From: Williamsia herbipolensis
GTDB taxonomy: Bacteria > Actinomycetota > Actinomycetes > Mycobacteriales > Mycobacteriaceae
Direction of reading: 5' to 3'
DNA length: 64,000 nt
NCBI RefSeq assembly: GCF_000964005.1
Contig: NZ_JXYP01000038.1
Location: 1-64,000 of the forward strand
The notes beneath the pieces were generated by a model. That model saw nothing but the letters and a program-made list of their open reading frames with translations. It was not told the origin of the DNA and made no database searches. A program made the translations under genes and the position numbers. Shown here piece after piece: positions 1-9,102 of the stretch (positions within the stretch are counted from its first letter, which is position 1; the number at the start of each line of letters is the position of its first letter).

Positions 1-232
1 TCAGGCCCATTCGATCAGCGATCGATCGGATCAGCACGGTTCCCGCATGCCCAATCACGCCACGCCCACCAGATGTGACCGACAAGCCCGATGACCACGA
101 TGTACTCTTCACCTACGGAGTGCCTCCCAGTTCGGAAAAATGTTGACTTCAGCAATCACCATTATCCCTGCTGGACAGGCACTTCCGTCATTTCACACGC
201 CGAACGACCTCAACTCTCGTGAACAATCCGGG

Positions 233-667
233 CTAGAACTGTGCGAGGTCGATTCCGTGGGTATGGGCATGGCTGGTCAGCTGTTCCAACCTTCGGCGGG
301 CGTCATCGTCACCGACGACCGCCACCTGCGATTGTCCTATCTGCTGACCCGCGAGAAATCCGAACACGTCATCGGACTCCCCGGACACCGTGACGTCCGC
401 GACCTCATCCTTCGGACACAGAACGGCGGTGAGGCCATCTCGCGCCGCCTCCACGAGAATGTGGTCTCCCTCGGAGTCGATCCTCAGTCGCAACGGAGCG
501 ACGGCGCCGTCGAAATGCACCACGTCGGGGTACAGCGACAGCACCGCGAAGCCCAGCCACCGGCCACGGCTGCTATCGCCGGCCTTGCCCGCGGCCATGT
601 ACGGCACTCCCCACCGGGCCAACTCGACGAGAACCGGCTGTGACGAGCCTCCGCGCTCGATGCCCAC
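233..667 (-). CDS. Hypothetical protein, 144 aa
   Basis: I do not recognise this gene. The product is acidic, soluble-looking and without a signal peptide or membrane segment. It begins at a GTG codon; an in-frame TGA lies about 75 bases upstream, so the start cannot move far. It follows the P450 gene on the same strand with a 69-base gap and could be the last gene of that operon. Codon use looks actinobacterial, but several overlapping frames are also open here, so its reality is uncertain. Bases 1-232 beyond it hold nothing I can identify. Confidence 0.4.
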   Translation of the reverse strand: MGIERGGSSQPVLVELARWGVPYMAAGKAGDSSRGRWLGFAVLSLYPDVVHFDGAVAPLRLRIDSEGDHILVEAARDGLTAVLCPKDEVADVTVSGESDDVFGFLAGQQIGQSQVAVVGDDDARRRLEQLTSHAHTHGIDLAQF

Positions 668-736
668 GAGCTTTTCGGCCGCAGAAGCACTCGCCGCCGG
701 CGCGGTGCCGGACGGATGGGTGAGCTCGCCGCAAAC

Positions 737-2176
737 TCATAGCGGCACCCACGAGGTGTCAGCGGCGGTGCGCGGTGGCGGGAATCCCCCGACCGGTCGC
801 AGCGTGATCGTCGATTCGAGGTGGATGCGGACGGACGGATCGGACTCGAAGCGGTACCGGCGCGCGACGACGGCCCCGAGAATCGCGGCGTTGAGCATCG
901 CGAACCCCTGCCCGACGCACGCACGCCGACCGCCACCGAAGGGCAGATAGGAGAACTTCGGGCGGTCCGCCGCCGCCCCGTCGAGCCACCTCTCCGGCTC
1001 GAACGAGGTCGGACGCTCGTACACCGACGGATCCCGGTGAGTGCTCCACCCACTCACCATGATCCGCGACCCTGCCGGCACCTGATGACCGTTGATCACG
1101 TCGTCTGCGGCGGCCAATCTCGGGATGTGCCAGACCGGCGGATACAGGCGCATGGCCTCGAGGAAACATGCATTCAGCCATGGCATCTGCTCGGCGTCGG
1201 CGGCGGTCGGCAGCCGTCGGTCGCCGAGCACGGCGTCGACCTCGTCCTCGAGTCGCTCACGCGCCGTCGGGTGGTGACCGAGCAGGTAGAACATCCACGC
1301 CAACCCGTGTGCGGTGGTCTCGTGGCCGGCCGCGATGAAGGTCTTGATCTCATCGACAACCTTTGTGCGCGTTAGCTTTTCACCGTTGGTGGGGTCGGGG
1401 CTGTCGATGAGCAGGGCCAGCAGATCATTGCGGTCGCCGTGCCCGTGGGCGAGGCGATCGTCGACCAGTGACTCCATCACCGCATCGGTGCGCCCGGCCA
1501 GGCCGGCGTAACGCCGCCAGTGTGTGGGTGTGAAGATCCGCGCCGCACGGACGATACCGACCCGCTTCACGTCCTGGAGCAGCATCGCGGCAGGGCTTCG
1601 GCTCATCTGGCCGATCTCGTGGAGTGCCTCGCCGATCAGACTTCCCACGTCGTCTCCGGTGTCGGCGACATCGTGGCTGACCAGTGCGCGAAAGACGGTG
1701 TCGAGTCCGATGCGCAGCATCTCGCCGTCGAGATCGATCTCCCGGGCGTTCGGCGCCCCATCCCAGGTGTCGACGGTGTCGGCGGCCGCGGCGGCCATGT
1801 GGTCGGCGTAGACGCCGAGATTCCGTTTGGCGAACACCGGATTCACCATTCGCCGCGACCTGCGCCACGTGTCGCCGCGACTGGTGACCAGACCGTTCCC
1901 GAGAATCGGTCGGAAGAGATCGAACTGGTTCGATTTCGGGTAGTTGTCCTGGTTGGCCACCAGGACGTGTCTGACCGCATCGCTGCCGCGGACGAACACG
2001 ACACTCTGCCAGCCGATCCTGATGCGGGAGACGTTGCCGTACTTCTCGGCGAGCGAATCCATGGTCCGCAGGATGTCGCTACCGAGATACTTGAGCCACG
2101 TGAGCGATTCGCGTGCACCAGGTCCCGGGATCGCCGTCGCGCGACCGCGTGCGGCAGGATCGACCGGCGTTTTCAC
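737..2176 (-). CDS. Cytochrome P450
   Basis: Heme-thiolate monooxygenase, 479 aa, the usual length of a complete soluble P450 with a slightly long N-terminus. The oxygen-binding I-helix motif AGHETT is at residues 283-288, the K-helix ExxR is E340-R343 (EAMRLYPP), and the heme loop FGGGRRAC places the cysteine ligand at Cys420. The fold resembles the CYP102/CYP4-like group (TWRRSRRMVNPVF, FEPERW). The start ATG overlaps the stop of the upstream FAD oxidoreductase by four bases (ATGA), so the two are translationally coupled and probably act on the same, possibly isoprenoid or lipid, substrate. Redox partners are not encoded next to it. The substrate is unknown. Confidence 0.93.
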   Translation of the reverse strand: MKTPVDPAARGRATAIPGPGARESLTWLKYLGSDILRTMDSLAEKYGNVSRIRIGWQSVVFVRGSDAVRHVLVANQDNYPKSNQFDLFRPILGNGLVTSRGDTWRRSRRMVNPVFAKRNLGVYADHMAAAAADTVDTWDGAPNAREIDLDGEMLRIGLDTVFRALVSHDVADTGDDVGSLIGEALHEIGQMSRSPAAMLLQDVKRVGIVRAARIFTPTHWRRYAGLAGRTDAVMESLVDDRLAHGHGDRNDLLALLIDSPDPTNGEKLTRTKVVDEIKTFIAAGHETTAHGLAWMFYLLGHHPTARERLEDEVDAVLGDRRLPTAADAEQMPWLNACFLEAMRLYPPVWHIPRLAAADDVINGHQVPAGSRIMVSGWSTHRDPSVYERPTSFEPERWLDGAAADRPKFSYLPFGGGRRACVGQGFAMLNAAILGAVVARRYRFESDPSVRIHLESTITLRPVGGFPPPRTAADTSWVPL

Positions 2177-3909
2177 GCGTCGCTGCTCTGGCGACGCACC
2201 GTGAGACCACGGGTCGTGGACAACGGGTCGAAGTCCTCAGCCCACGCCGGGATCGATGCGGTGTCGGCGATGACGGCTCCGGACTCGATCTCGGCGATGA
2301 GATCGCGCCCGACGATGGATCCCGCGGCATGGACGCCGCTGTACATCGCCCCCACGGTGCCCGGCCCCCATGCAGTACTCGTCCCGACGGTGAACAGCCC
2401 CGGGATCGGTGTCACGTCCTTCGGGCGCAACGGACCGATCTGGGTGACGCGGGTCTGCAATCCGAACGGCGCGCCACGGGTGTTGTTGACGAAGCGCGTC
2501 TGCGTTGCAGGCGTAGCGAGTTCGGCGACGACGACTTTCGAGGACGCGCCGGGAAAGACCTGCTCCATGCGCTCATACATGCCGTCGATGACGATCTTCT
2601 TGATCTCGGCGTAGCGCGGGTCGTCGCTGTAGTCACCGTCGGCGATACCGCGACCGTCGATCCCCCACAGACGGGCCTTGCTCGGGGTGATGGTCTGGAC
2701 CTCGATGGTCGAGTGACCGGGCGGCACGGCGCGGCTGTTCCCCGGGTCACGTCGCGACGACGACTGCACGAACATCGGCTGACGCGTCGACATCGCGCGC
2801 GCCCACTCGGCACCGTCGGAGAAACCTCTGCCGGAACCCACGCCGGCGCCGAACTGTGCCAGCGATCGCAGCGAGGTGGCATCGTCCCAGGACGGGATGG
2901 CGAAGTAGTTGCTGTTGGGTTTGTCGGACACGTCATGGTCGACGCCGAAGAAACCGTTGATCAACGGCTGCGACATCTTCCAGCGGCTGACCCGCTCGCG
3001 GAACAGCCGCGGAAGGTGTTGGAGACCGACGAAGTCGGTGTAGGTCTTGATGACGTCGGCATCGGACACGACGACGGGAGCCGACAGCACCTCACCATCG
3101 GCCAGGAGCACGCCGTTCACACACCCACCCTCGATGGTGATCGAGATGACGTCGGCATTCGTGCGGATGGATCCGCCGTGCGCGGTGATCACCTCCGCGA
3201 ACCCGGCCGCGAGCATCTGACCACCCCCCTTGGGGTAGTACGAGCCGGTGCCGACGTAGTCCTGGAAGAACGTCGCCATGGCTGCCGTGGGGAGGATCGC
3301 CGGGGTGCTGGCCAACGCCCCACACTGCACCGACAGCGCCAGCACGGCGCGGGGCGACAGCCGGCAGGCGGCCAACGTCGCCGCGTAGGGCATCACCATG
3401 AACGGTGCGGCCCACCCGGCGCGCAGCGACCAGCGGGCGAGTCCCGCGGCCGATCCCAGATCGGCGCGGGAACCGGACTCACCGATGCGCTGCATGATCG
3501 CGTGGAAGCGACGGATAGCCCGGCGCTCTTCCGGGAACGCGTCGATCAGGTTCTCGAGGTACCGGTCCCAGCCGACGGGCGTCGCGAGTTCGAAATCGGG
3601 GGCGACGATGCGGTCGAAGCCGTCGGGGTCCATCGGCAACCACTCGATGCGGTCATCGAGTCCCAGACCCCGCATCATCGTGGTGACGATGCCGTCCGGT
3701 CCGCAGTGACCGAGGTAGTGGACACCACAATCGAACTCCCACTTCCCCTTTCGGCGGAACACGTGCGACGAGCCACCCAGGGTGGTGTAGCGCTCGAGGA
3801 GGAGAACCTTCTGCCCGGCCGCCGCAAGGTAGGCCGCGGCGGACAGTCCACCGAGCCCCGAACCCACCACCACTGCATCCCACTGTGCGTTCACGCGTAG
3901 ATCCCCCAT
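2173..3909 (-). CDS. FAD-dependent oxidoreductase, phytoene desaturase / carotenoid isomerase-like
   Basis: A 578-aa flavoprotein of the CrtI/CrtISO/retinol-saturase type. The N-terminal dinucleotide-binding motif VVVGSGLGGLSAA is followed by the LLLERYTTLGGSSHVF segment typical of the family, and the C-terminal FAD motif region (PGLFTVGTSTAWGPG) is present. I chose the ATG at 3909 because the FAD fold begins ten residues later; an upstream ATG at 3987 would add 26 unlikely residues and overlap the operator region. It is the first gene of a two-gene operon with the P450. The TetR gene at 4039 is divergent and is the likely regulator. Family members saturate, desaturate or isomerise polyenes; the real substrate is not evident. 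Confidence 0.88.
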   Translation of the reverse strand: MGDLRVNAQWDAVVVGSGLGGLSAAAYLAAAGQKVLLLERYTTLGGSSHVFRRKGKWEFDCGVHYLGHCGPDGIVTTMMRGLGLDDRIEWLPMDPDGFDRIVAPDFELATPVGWDRYLENLIDAFPEERRAIRRFHAIMQRIGESGSRADLGSAAGLARWSLRAGWAAPFMVMPYAATLAACRLSPRAVLALSVQCGALASTPAILPTAAMATFFQDYVGTGSYYPKGGGQMLAAGFAEVITAHGGSIRTNADVISITIEGGCVNGVLLADGEVLSAPVVVSDADVIKTYTDFVGLQHLPRLFRERVSRWKMSQPLINGFFGVDHDVSDKPNSNYFAIPSWDDATSLRSLAQFGAGVGSGRGFSDGAEWARAMSTRQPMFVQSSSRRDPGNSRAVPPGHSTIEVQTITPSKARLWGIDGRGIADGDYSDDPRYAEIKKIVIDGMYERMEQVFPGASSKVVVAELATPATQTRFVNNTRGAPFGLQTRVTQIGPLRPKDVTPIPGLFTVGTSTAWGPGTVGAMYSGVHAAGSIVGRDLIAEIESGAVIADTASIPAWAEDFDPLSTTRGLTVRRQSSDA

Positions 3910-3947
3910 GGTGAGTCCCTTCGTTCGCCAGCGAAGGCGACTAGACT

Positions 3948-3984
3948 GATCGGTATAGGCAGACCGTAGTACAACGATCGGTAT
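3948..3984. promoter_or_regulatory. Candidate TetR operator between FAD oxidoreductase and TetR
   Basis: Two direct copies of GATCGGTAT lie at 3948-3956 and 3976-3984, 28 bases apart. The first copy also forms an imperfect inverted repeat with following sequence, CGGTnT-N4-AnACCG at 3951-3966. The position, in the 129-base gap between divergent genes, fits an operator for the TetR encoded at 4039. Binding is inferred. Confidence 0.5.
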
Positions 3985-4038
3985 CATTCAACGGCCAGGC
4001 GCAAGGGTGGCGACCACGACCGAAAGCGGAGAGGTGAC

Positions 4039-4608
4039 ATGTCAGCGCGAGACAAGCTCGTCTACGGCACCATCGACCTCATGCAGCGGCGCGGGGTGTC
4101 GGCGTCGGGATTGTCGGACATCCTCGAGCACAGCGATGTGTCCCGGCGATCGGTCTATCTCAACTTTCCCGGCGGCAAGCCCGAACTGGTCGCCGCTGCG
4201 ACCGAGGCCGCAGGGGCCTGGATCACCGCGCAAGTCGAGGCATCGTGCGCCGAGGACGACCCCGTGAGCGCCGTGTCGGACTTCGTCGAACAGTGGCGAA
4301 CCATGCTCGGCGGCAGCGATTTCGAAGCGGGATGCCCGGTCACCGCGGCTGCGATGGCACGGTCGGTGGCGCCGGCCGCGGCCGATGCGGCAGCAACGAT
4401 CTTCGACACGTGGCGCGCCGTTCTCGCCGACGCCCTGACGCGGCGACAGGTGGCCGAGTCGCGAGCCACCACACTGGCGACGATGATCGTGGCCGCGGTC
4501 GAGGGTGCGGTCCTCATGGCGGTCGCCCAGCAGTCGATGACACCGCTCACCGATGTCGAGCAGGAACTCATCCCGCTATTGCGATCCGCCGTGCCGTCGC
4601 TCGACTGA
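4039..4608 (+). CDS. TetR-family regulator, LmrA/YxaF-like
   Basis: A 189-aa repressor. The N-terminal helix-turn-helix spans about residues 5-50, with GVSASGLSDILEHSDVSRRSVYLNFPGGK as the HTH and following helix. The C-terminal domain has the GCPVTAAAMAR segment seen in the LmrA/YxaF subgroup. It is divergent from the FAD oxidoreductase-P450 operon with a 129-base gap carrying repeated GATCGGTAT sites, so it most likely controls that operon and itself. A DUF2834 membrane protein follows 97 bases downstream. Confidence 0.88.
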   Translation: MSARDKLVYGTIDLMQRRGVSASGLSDILEHSDVSRRSVYLNFPGGKPELVAAATEAAGAWITAQVEASCAEDDPVSAVSDFVEQWRTMLGGSDFEAGCPVTAAAMARSVAPAAADAAATIFDTWRAVLADALTRRQVAESRATTLATMIVAAVEGAVLMAVAQQSMTPLTDVEQELIPLLRSAVPSLD

Positions 4609-4705
4609 TCGGTCCCACGGCGACACATCGATGCAACCACCAGTGCCCGGGGCCCACCACGGTCACTCTGCTCGCTCACACCTCGGCCCCACCGAAAGGA
4701 ACCAC

Positions 4706-5065
4706 ATGTCAATCCCGTCCACCGATCGTCGGCGACCGCTCATCGCGGTCTTCCTGGCCGCTCTCATCAGTCAGAACGCCATCGCGCTGCCCTATGTTCG
4801 TCGGAACGGTGTGCGGTCGATTCCCGACTTCTTCGTCGGCGACATCCTGAAGACGACCCCGGGCCGCTTCGCGATGGTGGACCTGGCCCATGTGGTCGTG
4901 GCTTTCCACATCTGGGCGCTGTCCGAGGCACGTGAGCTGAAGATCATGCGGTGGTGGGCGGCATCGATCGTGATGACTTTCGCAGTCGGGATCGCCTCAG
5001 CGATACCCTTTTTCCTGCTCGCCCGCGAACAGGCACTGATCAGCGCCGGTCGCACCAACCCCTGA
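4706..5065 (+). CDS. DUF2834-type small membrane protein
   Basis: A 119-aa protein with about three hydrophobic segments. The central part (DLAHVVVAFHIWALSEAREL) and the ending around IPFFLLAREQ match the DUF2834 pattern, whose function is unknown. The start ATG is preceded by a good ribosome binding site, GAAAGGA, at 4693-4699; an in-frame upstream extension into the TetR gene was discarded. Same strand as TetR, so it may be co-transcribed with it. Confidence 0.75.
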   Translation: MSIPSTDRRRPLIAVFLAALISQNAIALPYVRRNGVRSIPDFFVGDILKTTPGRFAMVDLAHVVVAFHIWALSEARELKIMRWWAASIVMTFAVGIASAIPFFLLAREQALISAGRTNP

Positions 5066-5179
5066 CGCGCGCGCCCTCGGCCGTCTCTCTACGAGCCGAC
5101 GGGGGCCGTCCTCCCTGGTGAACAAATTGTTCAGTATCCTCGGGGATGCAAACGTGAGGATCAGTGGTGGAGGACGCCG

Positions 5180-5716
5180 ATGTCGGACGTGGACATGGTC
5201 GAGTTGGTGAACGACGACGGGTCGCCCTGCGGTGTGGCACCGAGAAGCACGGTCCACGGGGCGTCGACTCCGCTGCACCGCGCCTTCTCCTGCCACCTCC
5301 TCGATGACCACGGCCAGATGTTGATGACCCGTCGAGCACTGAGCAAACGCACCTGGCCCGGAGTGTGGACCAACTCCTTCTGTGGCCACCCTCGACCCGG
5401 CGAGTCCACGGTCGACGCGGTCCACCGCTACAGCCGTCATGAACTCGGCGTCGACGTCATCCGGCTGACGCCGGTGTTGCCCGATTTCCGATATCGCGCC
5501 GTCGACGCGAGTGGTGTCGTGGAGAACGAACTGTGCCCGGTGTTCACCGCTCACTCGGTCGGCTCGCTGGACAACAATCCTCTCGAAGTCGTCGAGTCCA
5601 GATGGGCTCCCATCCAGGACATCTGGACTTCGGTGCAGGCGACGCCGTGGGCGTTCAGCCCGTGGTTCGTCGACCAGATGCACCACCTGCACGCGAGCGG
5701 GAGTCACGCCTGGTGA
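5180..5716 (+). CDS. idi: Isopentenyl-diphosphate delta-isomerase, type I
   Basis: A 178-aa Nudix-fold enzyme, normal length for type I IDI, interconverting isopentenyl and dimethylallyl diphosphate in the cytoplasm. The family segment TWPGVWTNSFCGHPRPGE carries the active-site Cys and metal-binding His, and ENELCPVF carries the catalytic Glu. It supplies precursors for carotenoids, quinones and polyprenyl carriers. It stands alone in the same direction as its neighbours; proximity to the polyene-type oxidoreductase at 2173 may be coincidental. Confidence 0.95.
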   Translation: MSDVDMVELVNDDGSPCGVAPRSTVHGASTPLHRAFSCHLLDDHGQMLMTRRALSKRTWPGVWTNSFCGHPRPGESTVDAVHRYSRHELGVDVIRLTPVLPDFRYRAVDASGVVENELCPVFTAHSVGSLDNNPLEVVESRWAPIQDIWTSVQATPWAFSPWFVDQMHHLHASGSHAW

Positions 5717-5818
5717 CGCACCGAACGAAGCTGTGCCTTCGCCGGCCGGCTGCCGCTCCAGGTCATCTGTCGGGCGTTCGAATGACAAACCCGGCCGTGT
5801 CCGATTAGCGTTCGTTAG

Positions 5819-6022
5819 ATGTCGACCGTGGATGCCGATGTCTTGCAGGCCCAGTACTTCATGGCTGAACTCGAACAGGCCGCGGAGGTGTTGGTCGGAC
5901 AGATCCAGTCGATCGAGCAACGGAAATCCGGGCAACGCGAGGTGGAGCGACGTCGGCGGGAGCTCTACGACGTCCGCCGACAGATCGAGGCGTTGAGGCA
6001 TCGGTTCGCCAAGCAGCTCTGA
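5819..6022 (+). CDS. Small coiled-coil protein, 67 aa
   Basis: Function unknown. The whole chain is predicted helical and highly charged, with heptad-like spacing in the second half (RREVERRRRELYDVRRQIE region), suggesting a coiled coil. No cysteine, signal peptide or membrane segment. It sits 102 bases after idi with no visible partner. A strong ribosome binding site is not obvious, so the call is moderate. Confidence 0.5.
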   Translation: MSTVDADVLQAQYFMAELEQAAEVLVGQIQSIEQRKSGQREVERRRRELYDVRRQIEALRHRFAKQL

Positions 6023-6135
6023 CGTGTGACGGGTTTCGTCATCGCGGTGACGTCTGGCGCGGTGGGTATCCACATACCGGTGGAGACCAGCTCGGCGAGC
6101 TGGCCACCACTGACCGACGCCCCGGGTCCCACTCG

Positions 6136-6150
6136 TTGACATCAAGTCAA
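6136..6150. promoter_or_regulatory. Palindromic operator TTGAC-N5-GTCAA
   Basis: TTGAC ATCAA GTCAA lies 20 bases upstream of the flavin reductase start. The same arms and spacing recur at 10915-10929 and 19047-19061. It is likely the site of a TetR regulator; the TetR at the end of this cluster (8398-9045) is the nearest candidate. Confidence 0.6.
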
Positions 6151-6170
6151 TCAAATCTTAGTGTCGAGCG

Positions 6171-6662
6171 ATGGACGCCACCGCCACCGAATCAACCAGT
6201 TCGGCTCTGCGACGCGCATTCGGATGCTTTCCCAGCGGGGTGGCGGCGATATGCGCGGACGTCGAACCGCAGGCCACCGGCATGCTCGTCAGTTCGCTCA
6301 CCTCGGTCTCTCTCGACCCGCCACTGCTCTCCCTGTGTGTCCAGAACGGATCTCGCACGTGGTCCGGTCTGCGGACGGCGACCCACGTCGGGGTGAGCGT
6401 CCTCGGCGACACTCACGAACAGGTCTGCGCACAGTTCGCCGGCACCTCGGCCGAGCGTCTCCGCGGTGTCGACACCCGGCGAACTGACCAGGGCGCGATC
6501 CTCCTGACCGACGCGGCCGCCACCTTCATCTGCTCGGTCTGCGACGAGATCCCGGCCGGTGACCACTCGATCGTGATCCTGCGCATCGAGACGTTCGACA
6601 CCGCACCCGAATCCGCGCCGCTGGTCTTCCATCGATCCCGGTATCGGCGGCTCGCCGGATAG
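6171..6662 (+). CDS. Flavin reductase, HpaC/HsaB type
   Basis: A 163-aa flavin:NAD(P)H reductase-like protein. Family features are the FGCFPSGVAAI start of the FMN-binding barrel, the SLTSVSLDPPLLSLCVQ segment and the C-terminal PLVFHRSRYRRL. It would provide reduced flavin by diffusion to the oxygenase encoded 54 bases downstream (6717), forming a two-component monooxygenase. A TTGAC-N5-GTCAA operator lies just upstream. Confidence 0.88.
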   Translation: MDATATESTSSALRRAFGCFPSGVAAICADVEPQATGMLVSSLTSVSLDPPLLSLCVQNGSRTWSGLRTATHVGVSVLGDTHEQVCAQFAGTSAERLRGVDTRRTDQGAILLTDAAATFICSVCDEIPAGDHSIVILRIETFDTAPESAPLVFHRSRYRRLAG

Positions 6663-6716
6663 CCCACACATCACCCTGAGCAGAAGATCCATCCACAACC
6701 TCGACAGGAGACCCCC

Positions 6717-7913
6717 ATGACCTCAACGCAGGCCCCACCCATCACCACGGCCGACGACGTCCTGGCCCGGGTGACGGAATTGCTGCCCCTCATCAAGGAA
6801 CACTCGGCCGAGAACGAGAAGGAGCGTCGCGTCGATCCCGTTGTCATCGAGGCACTTCGAGAGGCCGGGGCGTTCCGACTCGCCGCTCCGCGACGGCACG
6901 GCGGGCTCGAGGCGGGTCTCGAGTCGATGCTCGAACTGTCCGCCCTGATCGCCGAGGCAGACGGCGGGCCATCGTGGGTGACAACGCTGTCGAACATCCA
7001 GTCGTGGTCGACATGCCTGTATCCCACGCAGACCGTCGACGAGATCTACGCCGATGGTCCGGACGTGGTGATGTGCGGTGTCGTCACCCCGGGCGGCACC
7101 GCACGCAAGGTCGACGGCGGTTACCGCGTCACCGGGAAATGGCCCTACGCATCGGCGAGCCTGCACGCGGAGTGGATGGGCGGCGGGGTCTGGGTTCTCG
7201 ACGAGGACGTCGACGAGGAAGACCAGGCGATGGTCCTCCTGCCGCGAGCCGACGCCGGCGTCGACGACACCTGGTACGTGGCCGGGATGCGCGCGTCGGG
7301 GAGCAACACGATCGTGGCCGAGGACGTGTTCGTCCCCGAGCACCGCCTGATCTCGATGCTCCCGGTCATCTCGGGCACCTACATGGCCGATCACCCGGAG
7401 TCCGCGTTCTATCGCTCCGCCTTCGGCGCCATGCTCGTGATGGTGTTGGTCGGCCCCCAGCTCGGCCTCGGCCGCGCCGCTCTCCACCTCGCGACGACGA
7501 AGGCGGCCACCAAGTCGTTGGCGTACACCAACATCGAGTGCCAGGCGGAGTCGGTGGCCTTTCAGCTGTTGATCGCCGAGGCCGCCACGAAGATCGACAC
7601 CGCGCACCTTCACGCCTTCCGGGCCGCAGACGACGTGCGACGGTACGCGGAGGCGAACATCTACCCCGACTTCACCGCCCGTGCCCGGATGCGCACCGAC
7701 TCCGCGGTGGCTCTGAAGTCGATCAACAGCGTCATCAACACCCTTCTCGATGCGTCAGGGGCGGGAAGTTTCGCCGAGGTCAATGCGATGCAGCGCATCT
7801 GGCGGGACTCGAACGTGGCTGCACGACACGCGGTGATGCTGCCGCAGGTGTCCATGGAGACGTACGGCAAGGCGCTGCTGGGTCAGCGCGACCACATCAC
7901 CGCCATCATCTAG
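6717..7913 (+). CDS. Flavin-dependent monooxygenase of the acyl-CoA dehydrogenase fold (HsaA-like)
   Basis: A 398-aa protein of the acyl-CoA dehydrogenase type-2/HpaH-HsaA group. The N-terminal helical domain (about 15-120), middle beta domain with YRVTGKWPYASAS (about 135-150) and C-terminal four-helix domain are complete. These enzymes use reduced flavin from a partner reductase to hydroxylate aromatic or other hydrophobic substrates. Pairing with the reductase at 6171 supports this over a CoA-ester dehydrogenase role. An RBS AGGAGA precedes the ATG. Substrate unknown. Confidence 0.85.
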   Translation: MTSTQAPPITTADDVLARVTELLPLIKEHSAENEKERRVDPVVIEALREAGAFRLAAPRRHGGLEAGLESMLELSALIAEADGGPSWVTTLSNIQSWSTCLYPTQTVDEIYADGPDVVMCGVVTPGGTARKVDGGYRVTGKWPYASASLHAEWMGGGVWVLDEDVDEEDQAMVLLPRADAGVDDTWYVAGMRASGSNTIVAEDVFVPEHRLISMLPVISGTYMADHPESAFYRSAFGAMLVMVLVGPQLGLGRAALHLATTKAATKSLAYTNIECQAESVAFQLLIAEAATKIDTAHLHAFRAADDVRRYAEANIYPDFTARARMRTDSAVALKSINSVINTLLDASGAGSFAEVNAMQRIWRDSNVAARHAVMLPQVSMETYGKALLGQRDHITAII

Positions 7914-7942
7914 CTCGGACACGAGTGATACAGGAGCCATCG

Positions 7943-8377
7943 ATGCCCGAGATAACCACCGCGAGAACACTGCAGACCTCCCAGGAGAAGGCGTGGGCCG
8001 TGATCTCCGACCCGACGCGGTTCGCGGAGTGGAACACCTTGCACACCTCGTGGGGAACACAGCCGCCCACCGACCTCGCGGTCGGCACCACGATGACCGA
8101 GGTCGTCACCATCAAAGGCGTGGTCGACACGATCGACTTCACGACCACCGACTACGACGCACCCCGTTTCGTCCAGTTGGAAGGGTCCGGGAGCACCGCG
8201 TCCACCGTGCAACTGGACTTCACCGTCGAGCCCGATGGTGACACCGCGTGCGTGGCCACCCTGCACGTGATCTTCAACGCCTCGATCCTGTTCGGCCCGC
8301 TCGGCAAGATCGTCCAGAAGGCGTTCGGCAAGCAGCTCGACAAATCTCTCGAGAAGCTCAGCGAGATAGTCGAATAG
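7943..8377 (+). CDS. SRPBCC-family protein
   Basis: A 144-aa START/Bet v1-type ligand-binding protein. It opens with the typical beta strand and helix (ARTLQTSQEKAWAVISDPTRFAEWN) and ends with the long C-terminal helix. The ATG is preceded by CAGGAG, 29 bases after the monooxygenase stop, so it is the third gene of the flavin monooxygenase operon. It could bind or cyclise the pathway product, or carry a hydrophobic substrate. Confidence 0.82.
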   Translation: MPEITTARTLQTSQEKAWAVISDPTRFAEWNTLHTSWGTQPPTDLAVGTTMTEVVTIKGVVDTIDFTTTDYDAPRFVQLEGSGSTASTVQLDFTVEPDGDTACVATLHVIFNASILFGPLGKIVQKAFGKQLDKSLEKLSEIVE

Positions 8378-8397
8378 GTCGTCGGCGGCCCACCTGC

Positions 8398-9045
8398 TCA
8401 CTCCAACAGCGCGACGGCGCCATCGAGGTCGATGCCGGGGTCGAGTACGTGGGCCGTCTGGATACATGCGACGATCAGCGATTCCATCCACCGGACCATG
8501 TGGTCGACATCGAACGCATCGGTGTTGTCGAGCCACTGGACAGTCGACTCATCCAACGCGCTGACCGCGGCGCGACCCACCATCCGCAGTGCGGGGTTGT
8601 CACGGTCCAGACCCATCACCGCGGCGAAGGCCGCGAGAGCCGTCCACCGCGCCGCCTCGTAGACCTCCCACGCCTGCGGGTCCGCACCTCGACCCCCCAG
8701 CACGAGTCGTAGCGCCAGGCCACGATGCTCGCGGAGGTATTCGAGGTGCTGTCGCAGGGCCGTCCGCACGAGTTCTCGGGGAGTCGAACCCGGCCGAAAG
8801 ACGAACGCGGCGTTGAGTTGGTCCGCGGTGGTGCGTACAGCCTCCAGGTAGATGCCGCGCTTGTTCCCGAAATAGTGGAAGAGCAACCCGTGCGCCACGT
8901 CGGCCCGCGCGGCGATGTCGGCCACCGCCACCTGCTCGTAGTCGCTCTCGGAGAACACCTCGATCGCCACGTCCACGAGCCGCTTGCGCGTCTCGGCCTT
9001 CTGCGCCGCCCGCTTGCTCGGCTTGGCCGACGACGACCGGGACAA
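8398..9045 (-). CDS. TetR-family regulator (paralogue 1)
   Basis: A 215-aa repressor convergent with the flavin monooxygenase operon (20-base gap). The HTH contains DIAARADVAHGLLFHYFGNK; the recognition segment VAHGLLFHxF is shared with the TetR proteins at 25143 and 35769, and the C-terminal domains also align (HRGLALRLVLGG; DESTVQWLDN). The three are paralogues in one window. It probably controls the adjacent operon through the TTGAC-N5-GTCAA site at 6136, by inference. Confidence 0.88.
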   Translation of the reverse strand: MSRSSSAKPSKRAAQKAETRKRLVDVAIEVFSESDYEQVAVADIAARADVAHGLLFHYFGNKRGIYLEAVRTTADQLNAAFVFRPGSTPRELVRTALRQHLEYLREHRGLALRLVLGGRGADPQAWEVYEAARWTALAAFAAVMGLDRDNPALRMVGRAAVSALDESTVQWLDNTDAFDVDHMVRWMESLIVACIQTAHVLDPGIDLDGAVALLE

Positions 9046-9102
9046 CGGGACTCTCCTTCGGTTGCGCGGCGACGATGATCTTCGACTGACCCTACCGCCA
9101 CC

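Noticed and set aside
2113-3900. A 595-codon frame antisense to the FAD oxidoreductase
   Set aside because: Shadow of a gene with a recognisable FAD fold; no domain in the antisense product.
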